A stretch of 64,000 nt of DNA from contig NZ_RCWH01000004.1 in NCBI RefSeq assembly GCF_003668635.1, positions 1 to 64,000 on the forward strand. The letters are read 5' to 3'. Positions 51,884 to 60,819 of this stretch are shown piece by piece. Origin of the DNA: Planomicrobium sp. Y74 (GTDB lineage: Bacteria; Bacillota; Bacilli; Bacillales_A; Planococcaceae). The position numbers were made by a program, and so were the translations under genes. The notes under the pieces are model-generated. The model was not told where the DNA came from, made no database searches, and saw nothing but the letters and a program-made list of their open reading frames with translations. Positions within the stretch are counted from its first letter, which is position 1, and the number at the start of each line of letters is the position of its first letter.

Positions 51884-53953
51884 TTACTTTTGAACCTTGA
51901 CCAGGCGCAGAGCATTCAAGATTACGAGCAGAGTCGCACCCATGTCTGCGAAAATCGCAATCCATAAAGTGAGCCAGCCCGGAATGATCAACAGCAAAGC
52001 AATTACCTTCAGCCCCAAAGCAAACATGATATTTTCCTTTATTATACGCAATGTCTTGCGGCTTAGTCGAATCGTATAGGGAAGTTTTTCAAGATCATCA
52101 GCCATAAGCGCAATATCAGCTGTTTCAAGCGCTGCATCAGTACCCGCTCCTCCCATGGCAATGCCAACTGTAGAAGCCGCCAGCGCCGGAGCATCGTTGA
52201 TGCCGTCGCCGACCATCGCCACTCGGCCATATTGCTGCTGGAGCTCACGGATTGCAGAAAGTTTGTCTTGCGGCATCAGCCCTGCCCGTACATCGGTAAC
52301 GCCGATTTCCTCCGCGATTGCATTGGCTGTTGCCGGATGGTCCCCTGTCAGCATAATGGTGCTGTCGATGCCCATCTCTTTCAACTTCCTGATAATGCTT
52401 GGGCTTTCACTTCGGATTGCATCAGCAACGGCAATGACGCCGATAAGTTCTTTTGCCTTAAAGACAGCCATCACCGATTTGCCGCCCCGCTGAAGACGGC
52501 GGGCGTGTCCAGGGATTTCAAGACCGAATTCTTCTGCCCAGAGCAAGCTGCCGATATGGATTCTTTCTCCGCCAACCTGGGCATAAGCCCCTTTTCCGGT
52601 AACCGAATTAAATCCTTCAGAAGGAAGGAGCAGATCAGCTTCTTTGCTGATGGCACGCGCCAACGGATGCTGTGACATCGCTTCAGCTGAAGCGCCCAGT
52701 TGGACCAGCTGCTCTTTCGTATAACCATTTTCCGGAATTGCATCCGTCATTTCGGGATATCCTTTTGTCAGCGTGCCGGTTTTGTCGAACGCAACTGCGT
52801 TGATGCGCCCCGTTTCTTCCAAATGGATGCCACCTTTGATGAGGACGCCTTGTCTCGCCGCATTGCCGATTGCTGTGACAATGGCAACTGGAGTTGAAAC
52901 GACCAGCGCACAAGGACAGCCGACGACCAGAACAGCCAAACCTTGGTAAATCCACAGCTGCCAGTCGCCTGTCATGTAACCCGGCAATAAGGCCGTTAAA
53001 AAGGCAATGGCAATGATGGCGGGTGTATAGTATTTTGCGAATTGGTCCACGAATTTTTGCGATGGTGCTTTTTCCGCCTGCGCTTCTTCCACCAGGTGGA
53101 TGATTTTAGCGATCGTTGTGTCTTCAACGCGTTTGGTAACAGTTACTTCAAGCGCGCCCTCCTCGTTCATCGTGCCGGCAAATACGTCAGTTCCCGGTGT
53201 TTTAACTTCGGGAATCGACTCACCGGTGATGGCCGCCTGATTAACCGCAGATTCTCCCCGCAGGACAACGCCATCCATCGCGATTTTCTGTCCCGGTTTG
53301 ACGATAAGGACATCACCGATACGTACATCTTCCGTATCCATTTCCAGTAATTCACCATTCCGTTGGATCAACGCACGTGCTGGTGCAAGATCCATAAGGC
53401 TGCGGATCGACTGGCGCGCTTTGTTCATTGAAAAAGACTCAAGTGCTTCACTGATTGCAAATAAAAACACGACTACCGCACCTTCACGCCACTCACCGAT
53501 TATGGCAGCACCGATGACCGCAATCGTCATCAATGTTTTCATATCAAACTCTAAACGGCTGAGGTTCATTAATCCGGTCCGGAACATATGATAGCCGCCG
53601 ATCAGCATTGAACCGCCAAACAGGCCGATTGCCCAGGGATTGCTTTCACTTGTCTGGAATGAAAGGATAACACCTGCAATCAGCAGCACAAACGAAATTG
53701 CGGTTTCAAGCGTCTGCTGCCGTTTGTAAAAAGGCGTATGCTCGACTTTCGCCTTCTCCGGATAAACCCGGATATGATCAAATGCTCCCGCACGCTCCAG
53801 TTCCTCGATGGAAACATTGCCGTCTACGGTAAGCTTCGATGCCCCGAAATTCAATTCAACATTTTTGATGTCCGGTAGGCTGCGAATATTCTTTTCGAAT
53901 TTTGCAGCGCAATTTGTACAGGACAAATTTTCAAGACGGTAAGTTTTAACCAA
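51884..53953 (-). CDS. cadA: P1B-type cadmium/zinc-exporting ATPase
   Basis: 689 residues. N-terminal heavy-metal domain with CTNC (about 13-16), eight predicted membrane helices, the ion-path CPC motif (VVGCPCALVVS), phosphorylation site DKTGT, and the ATP-domain SQHPLA and GDGINDAP motifs. CPC with a single CxxC HMA domain and a neighbouring ArsR-type gene mark a CadA (Cd/Zn/Pb) exporter. TTG start at 53953 (AAGGTG 6 nt upstream) overlaps the end of the regulator gene; a start 33 nt upstream is the alternative. Confidence 0.9.
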   Translation of the reverse strand: MVKTYRLENLSCTNCAAKFEKNIRSLPDIKNVELNFGASKLTVDGNVSIEELERAGAFDHIRVYPEKAKVEHTPFYKRQQTLETAISFVLLIAGVILSFQTSESNPWAIGLFGGSMLIGGYHMFRTGLMNLSRLEFDMKTLMTIAVIGAAIIGEWREGAVVVFLFAISEALESFSMNKARQSIRSLMDLAPARALIQRNGELLEMDTEDVRIGDVLIVKPGQKIAMDGVVLRGESAVNQAAITGESIPEVKTPGTDVFAGTMNEEGALEVTVTKRVEDTTIAKIIHLVEEAQAEKAPSQKFVDQFAKYYTPAIIAIAFLTALLPGYMTGDWQLWIYQGLAVLVVGCPCALVVSTPVAIVTAIGNAARQGVLIKGGIHLEETGRINAVAFDKTGTLTKGYPEMTDAIPENGYTKEQLVQLGASAEAMSQHPLARAISKEADLLLPSEGFNSVTGKGAYAQVGGERIHIGSLLWAEEFGLEIPGHARRLQRGGKSVMAVFKAKELIGVIAVADAIRSESPSIIRKLKEMGIDSTIMLTGDHPATANAIAEEIGVTDVRAGLMPQDKLSAIRELQQQYGRVAMVGDGINDAPALAASTVGIAMGGAGTDAALETADIALMADDLEKLPYTIRLSRKTLRIIKENIMFALGLKVIALLLIIPGWLTLWIAIFADMGATLLVILNALRLVKVQK

Positions 53954-54302
53954 TTTCCTCACCTTCTTTCGTGTGCTCATGTGCAATAGTCACAAGCTGA
54001 TGGACGTGCTTATCCGACAGCGAATAGTATATTTGTTTTCCTTTGCGTTCCGACTTTGCCAATTTCCGTTCACGGAGATAGCGCAGATGGTGGGAAGCAG
54101 TAGCTGTTGATCCACCGATTACCGCAGCAATATCACAGACGCACATTTCGTCTTCTATTGTTAACGCGTAAGCGATTTTTAAACGCGTTTCATCTGCCAA
54201 TGCTTTGAAAAGAGTGGCCACGTCAGCGAGATCAGTCATTTGGTTTTGAACATTTTCCACTTTCTCGGGGTGATCTTTTGATATTTCACAAACTTCTTTC
54301 AT
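53946..54302 (-). CDS. cadC: ArsR/SmtB-family regulator, CadC-like
   Basis: 118 residues, winged helix with ELCVCDI-type motif (here EMCVCDI, C54 and C56) on helix alpha3, plus C5 in the N-terminal arm. Staphylococcal CadC binds Cd/Pb through C7, C11, C58 and C60; the equivalent of C11 is absent here, so metal geometry may differ. DNA-binding helix GGSTATASHHLRYLRERKLA. It represses the cad operon until metal binds. Translationally coupled to cadA. Two inverted repeats lie upstream. Confidence 0.9.
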   Translation of the reverse strand: MKEVCEISKDHPEKVENVQNQMTDLADVATLFKALADETRLKIAYALTIEDEMCVCDIAAVIGGSTATASHHLRYLRERKLAKSERKGKQIYYSLSDKHVHQLVTIAHEHTKEGEEIG

Positions 54303-54318
54303 ACTTGCTCTCCCCCTT

Positions 54319-54340
54319 CAATCAAATATCCGTTTGATTG
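54319..54340. promoter_or_regulatory. CadC-type operator, site 1
   Basis: CAATCAAA-N6-TTTGATTG, perfect 8-bp arms, about 17 nt upstream of the cadC start. Similar in layout to known ArsR/CadC sites (TCAAA-N6-TTTGA). Confidence 0.75.
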
Positions 54341-54372
54341 TTTTCTTCAGTGTACATCTTCTTTTTTTCATA

Positions 54373-54389
54373 GTCAAACCTTCATTTGA
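54373..54389. promoter_or_regulatory. CadC-type operator, possible site 2
   Basis: TCAAA-CCTTCA-TTTGA, the same half-sites and spacing as site 1, about 50 bp further upstream, between cadC and the universal stress gene. Confidence 0.55.
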
Positions 54390-54476
54390 ATGATTGCTTC
54401 CTTACGTAAGAAAAAGGAGATGCACCGTTTATTGTCGAATAAATACTGTAAGATTTTCAGTCGAAGGGGGAATGGG

Positions 54477-54896
54477 ATGTACCAGAAAATACTATTGGCA
54501 GCGGATGGTTCGGAACACTCAAAAAGGGCTGCAGCTGAAGCACTAAAAATGGCTAAAATGTTCAAAGATGCCGTTGTAACTTTGCTTTATGTCATCGATT
54601 ATGAAAAAGCCCGAACCGAAGTGCTGAACGACAAGCTCAGCGAAGAACTTCATCATTACCGCCGGCAACTGCTCCTGCCGCTTGAAGAGATTTTCAGCGC
54701 GGCCGGTGTACCTTTTGAAACCACGACCCTTCATGGTACACCCGGACCGACAATTATAAAGCACGCCAATGAAAATGATTATGATGTCATTTTTATCGGC
54801 AGCCGCGGCCTCAATGCCTTTCAGGAAATGGTGCTCGGTAGTGTCAGCCATAAAGTGGCAAAACGCGTTCATGCCCCTGTAGTCATTGTCAAATGA
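54477..54896 (+). CDS. universal stress protein (UspA family)
   Basis: 139 residues. UspA fold with an N-terminal ILLAADGSEHSKRAAAEA and the C-terminal ATP-binding loop GSRGLNAFQEMVLGSVSHKV (G-x2-G-x9-GS). Likely ATP-binding. Start at ATG 54477 with AAGGGGGAATGGG upstream; the in-frame extension of 29 codons has no support. Divergent from cadC; a long hairpin follows. Confidence 0.9.
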   Translation: MYQKILLAADGSEHSKRAAAEALKMAKMFKDAVVTLLYVIDYEKARTEVLNDKLSEELHHYRRQLLLPLEEIFSAAGVPFETTTLHGTPGPTIIKHANENDYDVIFIGSRGLNAFQEMVLGSVSHKVAKRVHAPVVIVK

Positions 54897-54898
54897 AA

Positions 54899-54943
54899 TA
54901 AGAGGCTGGAAACCGACGATTTCCGTCGGTTTCCAGCCTCTTA
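54899..54943. terminator. bidirectional terminator, 20-bp stem
   Basis: TAAGAGGCTGGAAACCGACG / CGTCGGTTTCCAGCCTCTTA with ATTTC loop; no long T run. Lies between the convergent usp and crcB genes. Confidence 0.88.
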
Positions 54944-54946
54944 ACA

Positions 54947-55282
54947 TTAAAAAATCATATATGCCACTGCGAACAAACCCAATCCGCCGACAAGATTTGC
55001 GGCCAGATAAGAAATCCCCGCCAACCACTTGCCATCTTCAAAATCCTTTACAGCATCAAGCGACATTGTTGAGAAAGTGGTAAATGCACCAAGAAACCCG
55101 GTCAGCCAAAAAACGGATAAATTGCCGCTTCCGACAAATGCACCTATCACAAATGACCCGAGAATATTCACAAATAAGGTGGCAATTTTAGGCTGACGCC
55201 AGCGGCTTTCTGCTACCAGATAAAACAGGTAGCGGGCCATGGCACCAAGGAATCCGCCAAGTGCAATTTCAATCAGGCTCAT
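54947..55282 (-). CDS. crcB2: fluoride ion channel CrcB/Fluc, second gene
   Basis: 111 residues, four membrane helices. FEX/Fluc motifs GGFLGAMARYLFY (N terminus), NILGSFVIGAFVG and TGFLGAFTTFSTMS are present. Works as an antiparallel dimer, probably with the partner encoded just upstream. Start at ATG 55282, in an ATGA overlap with the first crcB stop. Confidence 0.92.
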   Translation of the reverse strand: MSLIEIALGGFLGAMARYLFYLVAESRWRQPKIATLFVNILGSFVIGAFVGSGNLSVFWLTGFLGAFTTFSTMSLDAVKDFEDGKWLAGISYLAANLVGGLGLFAVAYMIF

Positions 55283-55632
55283 TCCTTCACACCCTTCCTG
55301 CCAAGCCATAATCCTGCAGCTGCTGCAGCTACTGCCGCCGCTGTCATTGCGAAACCATAAACTATTCCCGCTGCTGCAGATGACTCAAGTGCACGAAACC
55401 AATCATTCGAGAAGGCTGAAAAAGTCGTGAACGAGCCCAGCAATCCGGTCGAGATGAACAGCCGAAGTTCAGCGGATTTTCCGCTGAGCTTCATGACTGC
55501 GAAGCCGATCAGGAAACTGCCGATGATATTGATGACCCAGAGACTGACAGTTCCCGGAACCGCTGCATATATCCAGGCACGCAGCAACGAGCCCGCCATC
55601 CCTCCGAATCCTACTGCCAACATCCTTTTCAA
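55279..55632 (-). CDS. crcB1: fluoride ion channel CrcB/Fluc, first gene
   Basis: 117 residues, four membrane helices. Motifs [26 protein letters not shown] and TGLLGSFTTFSAFSND. Two-gene crcB pairs in Firmicutes encode heterodimeric fluoride exporters. Probable TTG start at 55632 (GTGGGG about 8 nt upstream). No fluoride riboswitch could be recognised in the short upstream region. Confidence 0.9.
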   Translation of the reverse strand: MKRMLAVGFGGMAGSLLRAWIYAAVPGTVSLWVINIIGSFLIGFAVMKLSGKSAELRLFISTGLLGSFTTFSAFSNDWFRALESSAAAGIVYGFAMTAAAVAAAAAGLWLGRKGVKE

Positions 55633-55667
55633 ATCTAACGCCCCACATCTTTTTTCCTCATTATAAC

Positions 55668-58040
55668 TTACTCAGCTTTCAGTGTTAAGGTTGACCCTTC
55701 TGCTGATCCATCGATTGGAGTCTCGTGATAATTGCCTTCAGCCCATTTATCCACCTGGTTATGGAAGAAATCCGATTTCATGTGTCCGCTAAGCCCTGGT
55801 CCAACGATATGGTAAGCACTCGACAAATCCGAAAGGTCTGCAACGAAACGCCAGGCTGCTCCGTGGTCAACATTTCCTTCTTTATCAAACGCAGCCGCCT
55901 GAACGGTGATATTCGAACCGCCAAGCGGCACAGGATCCGGGTTCAGGATGCTCTCGAAAATCGGAGATGCACCAGCCAGCGGATGCGGGAATGTCAGTTC
56001 ATGGTATTCTCCCCAATTCCAATCTTCCGGGTCTCCGCCAAATTCATCTTCAATTTCCGTTAAACTCGTTTCCAGTGCACCTGTCAGCCATTTTCCGACG
56101 CCGCCGTATTCACTGACCCACGTTCCGTCATTGCCGGCAAATGAGTCGCGCATCATCGCATCAGTAATGTGATTTTTGCCCGGCATCAAGTCATAGACAT
56201 CCTCCGGGAAACTGTCTTCCAGCAATGTATGAGGCAGCTGCTTCATCCATTTATGGAAAACGAGCGGTGCTGCCTGGTCTGCATGATCGAATTGATCCCA
56301 GTCGGCAAGCAGCTCCATCACTTCATCGTACTCATCACTTTCTGCTCTGACCGTGTCGATCATATCTGCCAGAAATTCGTCAGCGTAAAGGTTTTTCTTA
56401 TCCATCTGCAGCTCCATCATATCTTCCGGCGTCAGCTCATCCGACGCCTCCAGCACCTCTGCTATCCGTTTGTAGCGATAAGGCTGAGCCCAGAAATCAG
56501 TTATATGGTATTCATAGGATTCGTCGACCACTTCATTATTCGCTGTGGCAATAAAACCGCTTTCGGGATTTACGACCGTCGGCAATTCGTTGAATGGCAC
56601 ATAGCCTTCCCAGCCATAGTCTGCAGAATCCCCGGGCACAGGCAACTGTCCATCACCTGTTTTACGGATTGGAATGCGGCCGTTCGCTTTATAGGCAATT
56701 GTGCCATCGGTTGCCGCAAAGACGAAGTTTTGTGCAGGAGCCTGGAAATCTTCCAGCGCCGTTTCAAAGTCTTCCCAATTCGATGCTTTATTGAATCCGA
56801 GAACTGCCTGCAATTCGAGCGTCGGCTCGAGCGCAGTCCATTGCATAGAGAATAGCGCTTCCGGATCTTCTTCTTCATAGAGCAAATCCGAAATGATTGG
56901 ACCATGACGCGTCACGACCACTTCAAAATCCACCGTTTCGCCGTCTTTCACTTTGATCGGCTCTTCTCTTACTTCAGCTTGTTCCCATTCGCCTTCGTAA
57001 CGGAATTGAGTCGGATCTTCCGGATTGGGCGTTTCGATATAAAGGTCCTGTACATCAGGTCCTACATTGGTAACACCCCAGGCGACTTCTTCATTGTGTC
57101 CGAGGATAATACCGGGCACGCCAGCAAAAATGACGCCGCTGACGTTCTGTTCCGGCGATTGCAAATGCATCTGATACCAGATTGACGGCGTACTTAACCC
57201 AAGATGTGGATCATCCGCCAAAAGCGGCATGCCGCTTTCCGTCTTATCACCGGAAACGACCCAGTTATTGCTGCCGTTGAATTCATTCGGCACAACGGAT
57301 GCATCGAATTCACCAGCCACTTTCACTTGGCTGTTGATATTAGCTTCGATAATCGACGGTGCATCTTCCGGATACTCGATAAACAATTCCTTGGCTTTCG
57401 CTTCAGGGAATTCACCAAGCGCCCAGTGCCTTACGGCAAGCGACGACCAGTTGCCGCCAAGATCGTAGGCCATGAATTTTCCGATGGCCAGTGAATCGAC
57501 CGGTGTCCATTCTTCCGGCTCGTAACCAAGCAAACTGAATTCATAACTCAGAGTATTTTCTTCCTTTGCTTCATCTATAAAAGCGTTGACTCCTTCTGCA
57601 AACCACTCCAGCACTTGCTTCGACTCTTCGTCGTAGCCTTCCCAGGATTTTTCAGCGGCATCGCGCAAACTGAAGGTGCGGAAAAACTTATCCGTATCGA
57701 CAGCCGCTGCTCCAACTGCCTCAGCCAACCGCCCACTTGCCTGGCGCCGCGACAAATCCATCTGGAACAAGCGGTCCTGTGCTACAACATAGCCTTGTGC
57801 ACGGTAAAGGTCTGCATCCGATTGCGCTTCGATATGCGGCACGCCGATATCATCGCGGACAACGGTAACATCTTCATCCAATACGGAGACGTCAAGTTCC
57901 CCATTGATCACCGGTTTCGATTTCCCTATGTAAGCGTTAACATAAATAAGCCCGACTATGGCCACTGCAAGCAGTACCCCCAGCGTTCCCAATAACCATT
58001 TGAGCCATTTTCTTTTTTTCGGCTTTTTGTCCATTTCCAT
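55668..58040 (-). CDS. penicillin acylase family protein (Ntn hydrolase)
   Basis: 790 residues. N-terminal membrane anchor (about 12-34), alpha domain to about 255, then the autoprocessing nucleophile S257 in FNGSNNWVVSG, and the beta chain with the GHNEEVAWG and TVVNPESGFIATANN motifs. Family members hydrolyse penicillins or acyl-homoserine lactones; which substrate applies here is not known. Anchored outside the membrane by the N-terminal helix. Start at ATG 58040 behind AGGGGGAG. Confidence 0.9.
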   Translation of the reverse strand: MEMDKKPKKRKWLKWLLGTLGVLLAVAIVGLIYVNAYIGKSKPVINGELDVSVLDEDVTVVRDDIGVPHIEAQSDADLYRAQGYVVAQDRLFQMDLSRRQASGRLAEAVGAAAVDTDKFFRTFSLRDAAEKSWEGYDEESKQVLEWFAEGVNAFIDEAKEENTLSYEFSLLGYEPEEWTPVDSLAIGKFMAYDLGGNWSSLAVRHWALGEFPEAKAKELFIEYPEDAPSIIEANINSQVKVAGEFDASVVPNEFNGSNNWVVSGDKTESGMPLLADDPHLGLSTPSIWYQMHLQSPEQNVSGVIFAGVPGIILGHNEEVAWGVTNVGPDVQDLYIETPNPEDPTQFRYEGEWEQAEVREEPIKVKDGETVDFEVVVTRHGPIISDLLYEEEDPEALFSMQWTALEPTLELQAVLGFNKASNWEDFETALEDFQAPAQNFVFAATDGTIAYKANGRIPIRKTGDGQLPVPGDSADYGWEGYVPFNELPTVVNPESGFIATANNEVVDESYEYHITDFWAQPYRYKRIAEVLEASDELTPEDMMELQMDKKNLYADEFLADMIDTVRAESDEYDEVMELLADWDQFDHADQAAPLVFHKWMKQLPHTLLEDSFPEDVYDLMPGKNHITDAMMRDSFAGNDGTWVSEYGGVGKWLTGALETSLTEIEDEFGGDPEDWNWGEYHELTFPHPLAGASPIFESILNPDPVPLGGSNITVQAAAFDKEGNVDHGAAWRFVADLSDLSSAYHIVGPGLSGHMKSDFFHNQVDKWAEGNYHETPIDGSAEGSTLTLKAE

Positions 58041-58098
58041 TTTCTCCCCCTTTTCCATTTCTTACTTTTATTCGACTCAATTCCTGAAGATTCCTTTT

Positions 58099-58128
58099 AA
58101 AAAAGAAAAGCCCGCAAATTTGCGGGCT
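58099..58128 (-). terminator. terminator after the antiporter gene
   Basis: AGCCCGCAAA / TTTGCGGGCT stem, TTTTCTTTTTT. Confidence 0.88.
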
Positions 58129-59605
58129 AGTTTACAATATCCTCTTCACCAAGAACCATTTTCACTTTTGATACTTGTTTTTTCTCTGTCAGGACATAGA
58201 GGACATCTCCAACCTTAAGTTTCGTTGTTCCGGTCGGCATGACCAGACGGCCGGATCGGATGATTGCACTGATCAGTGTCTGTTTCGGCAAGCCGATCGT
58301 CTGCACCAGCTGGCCGGCAAACGGTGACTTGCTCGTCAATTCAACTTCCAGCATTTCCGCATTCGCTTTATCCATCGATACCAATTCGAGTGAGTGGATG
58401 CGCTTAGGCGATGGCCGGCCGTTCAACTTTAATTTATTCACAAAGAATGGAATTGTTGAACCTTGCAGCAAAGCCGAAGTCAAAACGATAAAGAACACGA
58501 TATTAAAGAACAGGAAACTGTTATCGAGGTTAGCGAGCATCGGGAATGTCGCCAGTACGATCGGTACGGCTCCGCGCAATCCAGCCCAGGACATGAACAG
58601 TTTTTCGTTTAACGAGTAATCGAAGAAAATTGTCGATACGAACACGGCGATCGGCCGTGCGATAAAGATAAGCACCAGCGACAGGATGAGCCCTCTCCAG
58701 ATCAAGTCCCAGTCAGCCAACTGGCTTGGGAAAACGAGGAGCCCAAGAATCACAAACATCAGGATCTGCATAAGCCATGCAAGGCCTTCATTAAAACTGA
58801 TGATCGAGTAACTGTGCGTCAAGTCGCGCGTGCCGATGACAAGTGCCGCCAGATAAACTGCCAGCAGGCCGCTGCCGCCCAGAATTGCAGTAAAACTATA
58901 GATGAAAATAGCAAAGCCGACAGATAACACAGCATATAAGCCTGAAGCATTCAGCTTGATCCGGTTGATGGTCCACGAAGCGAGCAACCCGAGTGCCACT
59001 CCAAGAATAGCCCCAACGCCCATTTGCAGTACAAAACTGCCGAGCATCGTGAAGACGGAGGATTCCGGAGTCAGAATCAATTGGATAAAGGCAATTGTAA
59101 GGAACATCGCCATCGGGTCGTTGGTACCAGACTCCGCTTCCAGTGTGGAAGAAATTCGCCCTTTGATATTTTGTCCCGCAAGAACAGAGAAAACGGCAGC
59201 CGCGTCGGTCGAACCGACGATTGAGCCGAGCAGTAATGCTTCAAGAACAGAAATGCCCAAAACGAAATAGGCAGCACCTGCCACTACTGCAGTTGTTATT
59301 AGAACGCCAAGTGTTGCCAGTACCAAAGAACCGCCAAGAACAGGGCGTATATTTTTCCATTGTGTCTGCAGTCCACCTTCAAACAGAATGATGATCAAGG
59401 CCACTACACCAACCAATTGTGCAACTTCAGCATTGGAGAAATAGATAAGTCCGGAAATATCACTACCGAGGATCATTCCGATGATCATGAAGAGAACGAG
59501 GGAAGGAACTCCAGCACGTGCTGAAACTTTTGTCATCAGCACTCCCATTAACAGGAAAGCGCCGCAGATAAGGATGATTCCGTTAATTGTATAGTCTATC
59601 ATCAT
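58127..59605 (-). CDS. CPA1-type K+/H+ antiporter with TrkA-C domain
   Basis: 492 residues. About 12-13 membrane helices of the Na_H_Exchanger fold with the transport motif GTNDPMAM (Asn-Asp), then a TrkA_C domain (about 400-475) that usually binds a nucleotide or cation. Same layout as NhaP2/CvrA potassium/proton antiporters. Start at ATG 59605 (GGGAGCTG upstream); a second ATG follows. Extended -10 promoter TGCTATAAT visible about 40 nt upstream. Confidence 0.9.
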   Translation of the reverse strand: MMIDYTINGIILICGAFLLMGVLMTKVSARAGVPSLVLFMIIGMILGSDISGLIYFSNAEVAQLVGVVALIIILFEGGLQTQWKNIRPVLGGSLVLATLGVLITTAVVAGAAYFVLGISVLEALLLGSIVGSTDAAAVFSVLAGQNIKGRISSTLEAESGTNDPMAMFLTIAFIQLILTPESSVFTMLGSFVLQMGVGAILGVALGLLASWTINRIKLNASGLYAVLSVGFAIFIYSFTAILGGSGLLAVYLAALVIGTRDLTHSYSIISFNEGLAWLMQILMFVILGLLVFPSQLADWDLIWRGLILSLVLIFIARPIAVFVSTIFFDYSLNEKLFMSWAGLRGAVPIVLATFPMLANLDNSFLFFNIVFFIVLTSALLQGSTIPFFVNKLKLNGRPSPKRIHSLELVSMDKANAEMLEVELTSKSPFAGQLVQTIGLPKQTLISAIIRSGRLVMPTGTTKLKVGDVLYVLTEKKQVSKVKMVLGEEDIVN

Positions 59606-59655
59606 CAGCTCCCACGATTTTTTACTATTCAATTATAGCATGATTTTGTTCCATT

Positions 59656-59690
59656 AAAAAAACGGGAGCCCCTGAGAAAGGGGCTCCCGC
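59656..59690 (-). terminator. terminator after murB
   Basis: CGGGAGCCCC / GGGGCTCCCG stem, seven T on the minus strand. Confidence 0.93.
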
Positions 59691-59697
59691 CATTCGT

Positions 59698-60615
59698 TTA
59701 CACTGTATCGTCGCCGACGATTTTCACTTCAAGTTCCAAGTCGATGCCAAATTTTTCACGAACTGCCGACTTCACCATTTCAATCGTCTGGATATAATCG
59801 TTGGCAGTTGCATTGTTTTTATTGACAATAAACCCTGCATGTTTGGTCGAAACTTCCGCCCCGCCGAATCCTTTGCCCTGCAATCCGCTCTCCTGGATCA
59901 ACTTGCCGGCAAAATTGCCCGGCGGACGCTTGAAAACGCTGCCTGCCGAAGGAAACTCAAGCGGCTGTTTGGATTCACGCTGATAAGTCAAATCTGTCAT
60001 TTTTGCATCGATGACATTCTGGTCGCCTTTTTCAAGCCCAAACTCAGCTGAAAGAACGTAATACCCTTTTTTTGTGATAACACTCTTGCGATAATCCAAT
60101 TCCAGTTCTTCTTTGGACAACACCAGTTTTTCGCCAGTAGTAGTCAACACAGTGGCCTGTAGGATGATGTCTTTTATCTCGCCGCCATATGCACCTGCAT
60201 TCATCGCCATCGCACCGCCGACAGAGCCGGGAATACCACAGGCAAATTCGAAGCCTGTCAATGTATTGGAAGCAGCGACTTTTGAAACTTCCTTGATATT
60301 GGCGCCGCCCTGGGCATATACATTCAGCCCATCAATACGGATTTCGTTGAGGCTTTTCAGGTTTAACACAATGCCTCTTACGCCTCCATCGCGTACGACC
60401 ATATTGGAGCCGTTCCCCAATAATAATAGAGGAATATTATTTTCATAAGCATATTTCACTGTATAAGCAGTTTCATCTTCAGTTGTAGGTGATACAAAAA
60501 TATCAGCCGGTCCGCCCATTCTTGTCAATGTATGGAGATGTAGCGGCTCGTCGATTTTCACGTGGCTGTCCGCCACAAATCGGCGAAGGTCTGATAACCA
60601 TCTTTCTTTCGTCAT
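59698..60615 (-). CDS. murB: UDP-N-acetylenolpyruvoylglucosamine reductase MurB
   Basis: 305 residues, type IIa MurB of Gram-positives. FAD-binding LLLGNGSNMVVRDGG, ACGIPGSVGGAMAMNAGAYGGE, and catalytic Ser in the PSAGSVFKRP loop are present. Second step of UDP-MurNAc-peptide synthesis in the cytoplasm. Start at ATG 60615 (AAGGGA upstream at long spacing); a TTG three codons earlier is an alternative. Minus-strand promoter TTGTCA-N17-GATACT lies just upstream. Confidence 0.94.
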   Translation of the reverse strand: MTKERWLSDLRRFVADSHVKIDEPLHLHTLTRMGGPADIFVSPTTEDETAYTVKYAYENNIPLLLLGNGSNMVVRDGGVRGIVLNLKSLNEIRIDGLNVYAQGGANIKEVSKVAASNTLTGFEFACGIPGSVGGAMAMNAGAYGGEIKDIILQATVLTTTGEKLVLSKEELELDYRKSVITKKGYYVLSAEFGLEKGDQNVIDAKMTDLTYQRESKQPLEFPSAGSVFKRPPGNFAGKLIQESGLQGKGFGGAEVSTKHAGFIVNKNNATANDYIQTIEMVKSAVREKFGIDLELEVKIVGDDTV

Positions 60616-60721
60616 TCCAAGCAAATCCCTTCTAAACGTTTAACTTCTAATAGTATCCGATTTTATTGCCCATTTGACAAGCTTTTATGATAAGTTACGT
60701 TCAAAAGTCCAATGAAATATT

Positions 60722-60740
60722 TATCTCGAATTCGAGAATA
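60722..60740. promoter_or_regulatory. MhqR-type operator upstream of the YceI gene
   Basis: TATCTCGAATTCGAGAATA, with a perfect 14-bp core TCTCGAATTCGAGA. Same palindrome type as at 47471. It sits just upstream of the -35 of the YceI promoter and about 110 bp from murB, unlike the repressor position at the dioxygenase gene. Confidence 0.7.
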
Positions 60741-60755
60741 ATTAATTAAAGTATA

Positions 60756-60784
60756 TTGACATCATAACTTTATTGTTCTATAGT
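60756..60784 (+). promoter_or_regulatory. sigma-A promoter of the YceI gene
   Basis: TTGACA (60756-60761), 17-nt spacer, TATAGT (60779-60784), about 35 nt upstream of the ATG. Confidence 0.85.
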
Positions 60785-60819
60785 TTGAATAGTTATAAAA
60801 ATATTGGAGGAATTCACCT

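Noticed and set aside
55633-55667. Fluoride riboswitch before the crcB pair
   Set aside because: Only about 35 nt separate the pair from the upstream gene, too short for the aptamer, and none of its conserved segments is visible.
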